DNA of 24,152 nucleotides. It comes from a virus. Location of the stretch: positions 1-24,152 of the IMG/VR virus record IMGVR_UViG_3300030116_000184; one strand, written 5' to 3'. This document shows, piece by piece, positions 22,506 through 24,152 of this stretch. Each line of letters starts with the position of its first letter. The stretch's first letter is position 1. Under the pieces are notes generated by a model, which saw only the letters and a list, made by a program, of their open reading frames with translations, did not search any database and was not told where the DNA came from. Both the position numbers and the translations under genes were made by a program.

Positions 22506-22515
22506 TTTTTAATCC

Positions 22516-24072
22516 TTAATATCCAAAGGTTGAATCTGCTACTGGCATACCACCGCTAGGTCTACCCATTGGGTCGTAGTCAAATATACTAAATCGAGGT
22601 CGTGACATTATTCCGTATCGCAATGCATCATACAAGTGGTCTTCTGCTTTCGTGTCAATATCCTCTGGATTTTTCTTATCCAATGGCAGTGAGGGCAATT
22701 GAGAGATAATGTCTGTGCAACTACTAAAGAAAACAAGTCTAGGTTCTTCCGTAAATTCATCAACCTGTAGCCGTCTATGTATTTCATTTTTACCAGAAAC
22801 ACGGCTACCTCTGCTTCTGTCTGATGGTCGCCATCTGCAACCCTTCTGTATCATTTGCTCTGCAAGGCTAGGACCAGTATCGCCACGCTTATGCCAAAGA
22901 GAACTATCAAGCACACCATACTTAATATTGCCATCTTCAGCTTCTAACTCCAATATCATATCTGCTAAGTCTGTAGCTAAGACTTTTGACACGTACAGTT
23001 CCCTGTACACAATGAGTTGTTCAGACGGACTGACAGCAAACCATACAACAGCACTGTAAGACCCATACCCATAGTCACATGCTCTGAACTTAACCCAATT
23101 GTTAGGAATATTAAAAGGTTCAACAACATGAACATCACGATTAAACTCAGTAAATGCCGCACCTTCTTTAATGTCCCAATCCCCATCCAAGAGTTGTCTT
23201 CGCTGTTGTTCTGGGAGTGACAAGAGCATGGCTTCGTAGTCACCAGCATCTGCGAGATAGGGGTTATCAGATAACCTAGCAGGTATAAACCGCCTCTTGA
23301 AAAGCGGTCGCCCAGCTTTGCTATGCCCTGCTGGATACTTGAGAATTTCACCTGTTTCAATATCTGTCGCATCAAATGCCTTTCCGTATGGTGCTGGGTC
23401 TATGAACATTTTCTTAACCCAGTGATGACCCCTACCACCCGGGTTTGTTGTTGCCCTCATAAAGATGGGCAAATCAGGGGCAGTGGACCTAAGACGAGAG
23501 CGCATGTAGTTCCATGCATATGGAGATTGCCATTGTGTTAACTCGTCAAAGCCAATCCAGCTAAATGCTAGACCCTGATAGCGCAGGACATCTTCATCTC
23601 TGTCAAGGTATGACATCCACAATCTCGCTCCAGATGGTGCTGTCCACTGCATTTTTCGTTCAGACCATTTTATGCCTGACCATATTTGTGGGTACAACTC
23701 TTGTGACTTGAAGATAAGTTCACGAAGTTCTTCTGTTGTATGTCGTAACAGCAATCCACTAAATGCTGGATGCCCCATGTATCGTAGTGGGTCAGCTAAC
23801 ATGGCATAGGATTTACCACCCCCTGCCGAACCACCATATAATACTTCACGCTCACTAGCCGCTAGAAAATCTGTTTGAGGACCTTCGTTTGGCTTAAATA
23901 ACACATTAGCGTGTTCTTCTTCAAACTCTGTTTCATATGAAACATCTTCAATTATTTTAGGCTTTTGCGCCTGTTCTTTCTTCTTCAAGGGCTTTCGCTT
24001 TGGCGATTGCCGTTTCCGCATATTCTGCCCATTTGCGGATGCTTGCAACTTTGTTCTTACGCTGTCGCTCAT
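22516..24072 (-). CDS. terL: Terminase large subunit (packaging ATPase/nuclease)
   Basis: 518 residues with every expected motif. ATPase domain: Walker A GGSAGGGKS (80-88), Walker B IGFDEL (173-178), and coupling motif ATTNP (207-211). C-terminal RNase H-like nuclease acidic residues: Asp333 (RACDYGYGS), Asp389 (GVLDSSLW) and Asp478 (AEDHLYDALRYG). It pumps phage DNA through the portal and cuts it. Residues 1-45 form a basic extension (RKRQSPKRKPLKKK) read in another frame over the end of the upstream gene, which it overlaps by 116 nt. ATG 24072 has AAGGAAA about 12 nt upstream; ATG at residue 18 is a possible shorter start. The extension may be genuine or an artefact of start choice. Confidence 0.95.
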   Translation of the reverse strand: MSDSVRTKLQASANGQNMRKRQSPKRKPLKKKEQAQKPKIIEDVSYETEFEEEHANVLFKPNEGPQTDFLAASEREVLYGGSAGGGKSYAMLADPLRYMGHPAFSGLLLRHTTEELRELIFKSQELYPQIWSGIKWSERKMQWTAPSGARLWMSYLDRDEDVLRYQGLAFSWIGFDELTQWQSPYAWNYMRSRLRSTAPDLPIFMRATTNPGGRGHHWVKKMFIDPAPYGKAFDATDIETGEILKYPAGHSKAGRPLFKRRFIPARLSDNPYLADAGDYEAMLLSLPEQQRRQLLDGDWDIKEGAAFTEFNRDVHVVEPFNIPNNWVKFRACDYGYGSYSAVVWFAVSPSEQLIVYRELYVSKVLATDLADMILELEAEDGNIKYGVLDSSLWHKRGDTGPSLAEQMIQKGCRWRPSDRSRGSRVSGKNEIHRRLQVDEFTEEPRLVFFSSCTDIISQLPSLPLDKKNPEDIDTKAEDHLYDALRYGIMSRPRFSIFDYDPMGRPSGGMPVADSTFGY

Positions 24073-24152
24073 TCTGTAACCGTTTCCTTAGTCCTACGTG
24101 TGATATGTATCTATCGCTATTTGTACTCAACCAGTTGGCTACCTCACGATAG
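23957..24152 (-). CDS. C-terminus of a small HTH-type protein, probable terminase small subunit (partial)
   Basis: An open frame enters from the right edge and ends at TAA 23959-23957, giving 64 residues. It reads YREVANWLSTNSDRYISHVG, then LRKRLQNERQRKNKVASIRK, then a charged helical tail ending ERTGAKA. The first part has the look of a helix-turn-helix (EVANWLSTN...ISHVGLRKRL), followed by a basic helix. A DNA-binding protein just before terL is normally the small terminase subunit that recognises the packaging site. It overlaps terL by 116 nt in another frame. The start and N-terminus are outside the window, so the function is inference from position and the HTH-like pattern. Confidence 0.7.
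   Translation of the reverse strand, partial: YREVANWLSTNSDRYISHVGLRKRLQNERQRKNKVASIRKWAEYAETAIAKAKALEEERTGAKA

Overview
The window is a 24.2-kb piece of a double-stranded DNA tailed-phage genome, almost entirely late (packaging, head and tail) genes. All 24 supported genes lie on the minus strand and are packed with gaps of a few bases or ATGA/TAATG overlaps. In transcription order (right to left) they run: C-terminus of a small HTH-like protein (probable small terminase), large terminase, portal, a small overlapping gene, a 451-aa unknown protein, scaffold, major capsid protein, and a probable decoration protein. Next comes a block of nine fibre/adhesin-type genes, then a tail adaptor, a tail hub/stabilisation protein, three more fibre-type genes, a small membrane protein, and a large Ala/Gln-rich protein that runs off the left edge. 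There are no tape-measure, sheath or tail-tube genes, and adaptor- and hub-like genes sit together. This fits a short-tailed (podovirus-type) phage. The fibre families are ones I associate with uncultured marine phages and cyanophages, so a marine bacterial host is likely; the host itself cannot be read from the sequence. The DNA is AT-rich, and sampled stretches of the fibre region are more so (about 30% GC in one sampled line at 5.2 kb) than the terminase (about 47% in one sampled line at 23.2 kb).

The only gaps above about 50 bases are 17733-17941 (before the capsid gene), 18812-18882 (before scaffold) and 16042-16095 (after the decoration gene). They are not empty. 17733-17941 holds a sigma70-type promoter and a roughly 170-nt leader with two hairpins. 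16042-16095 holds an intrinsic-terminator-like hairpin. Together they bracket the capsid and decoration genes as a separate transcription unit, as expected for the most abundant virion proteins. A second promoter with the same core (TTGACA-N16-TATAAC followed by TATA) sits just before the tail hub gene. A third, exact-consensus promoter (TTGACA-N17-TATAAT) lies inside the 451-aa gene.

The most unusual content is the surface-protein block at 7.2-16.0 kb. It encodes a 457-aa protein made of nineteen 20-residue repeats and a 1091-aa protein with four LamG/concanavalin-like domains, whose N-terminal domain recurs as a separate 76-aa gene next door. It also encodes a glycine-rich adhesin and a fibre with a cupredoxin-like Cys-His-Met motif. 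This block lies between the capsid genes and the tail adaptor/hub genes. I see no defence system, tRNA, CRISPR, integrase, lysin or insertion sequence.
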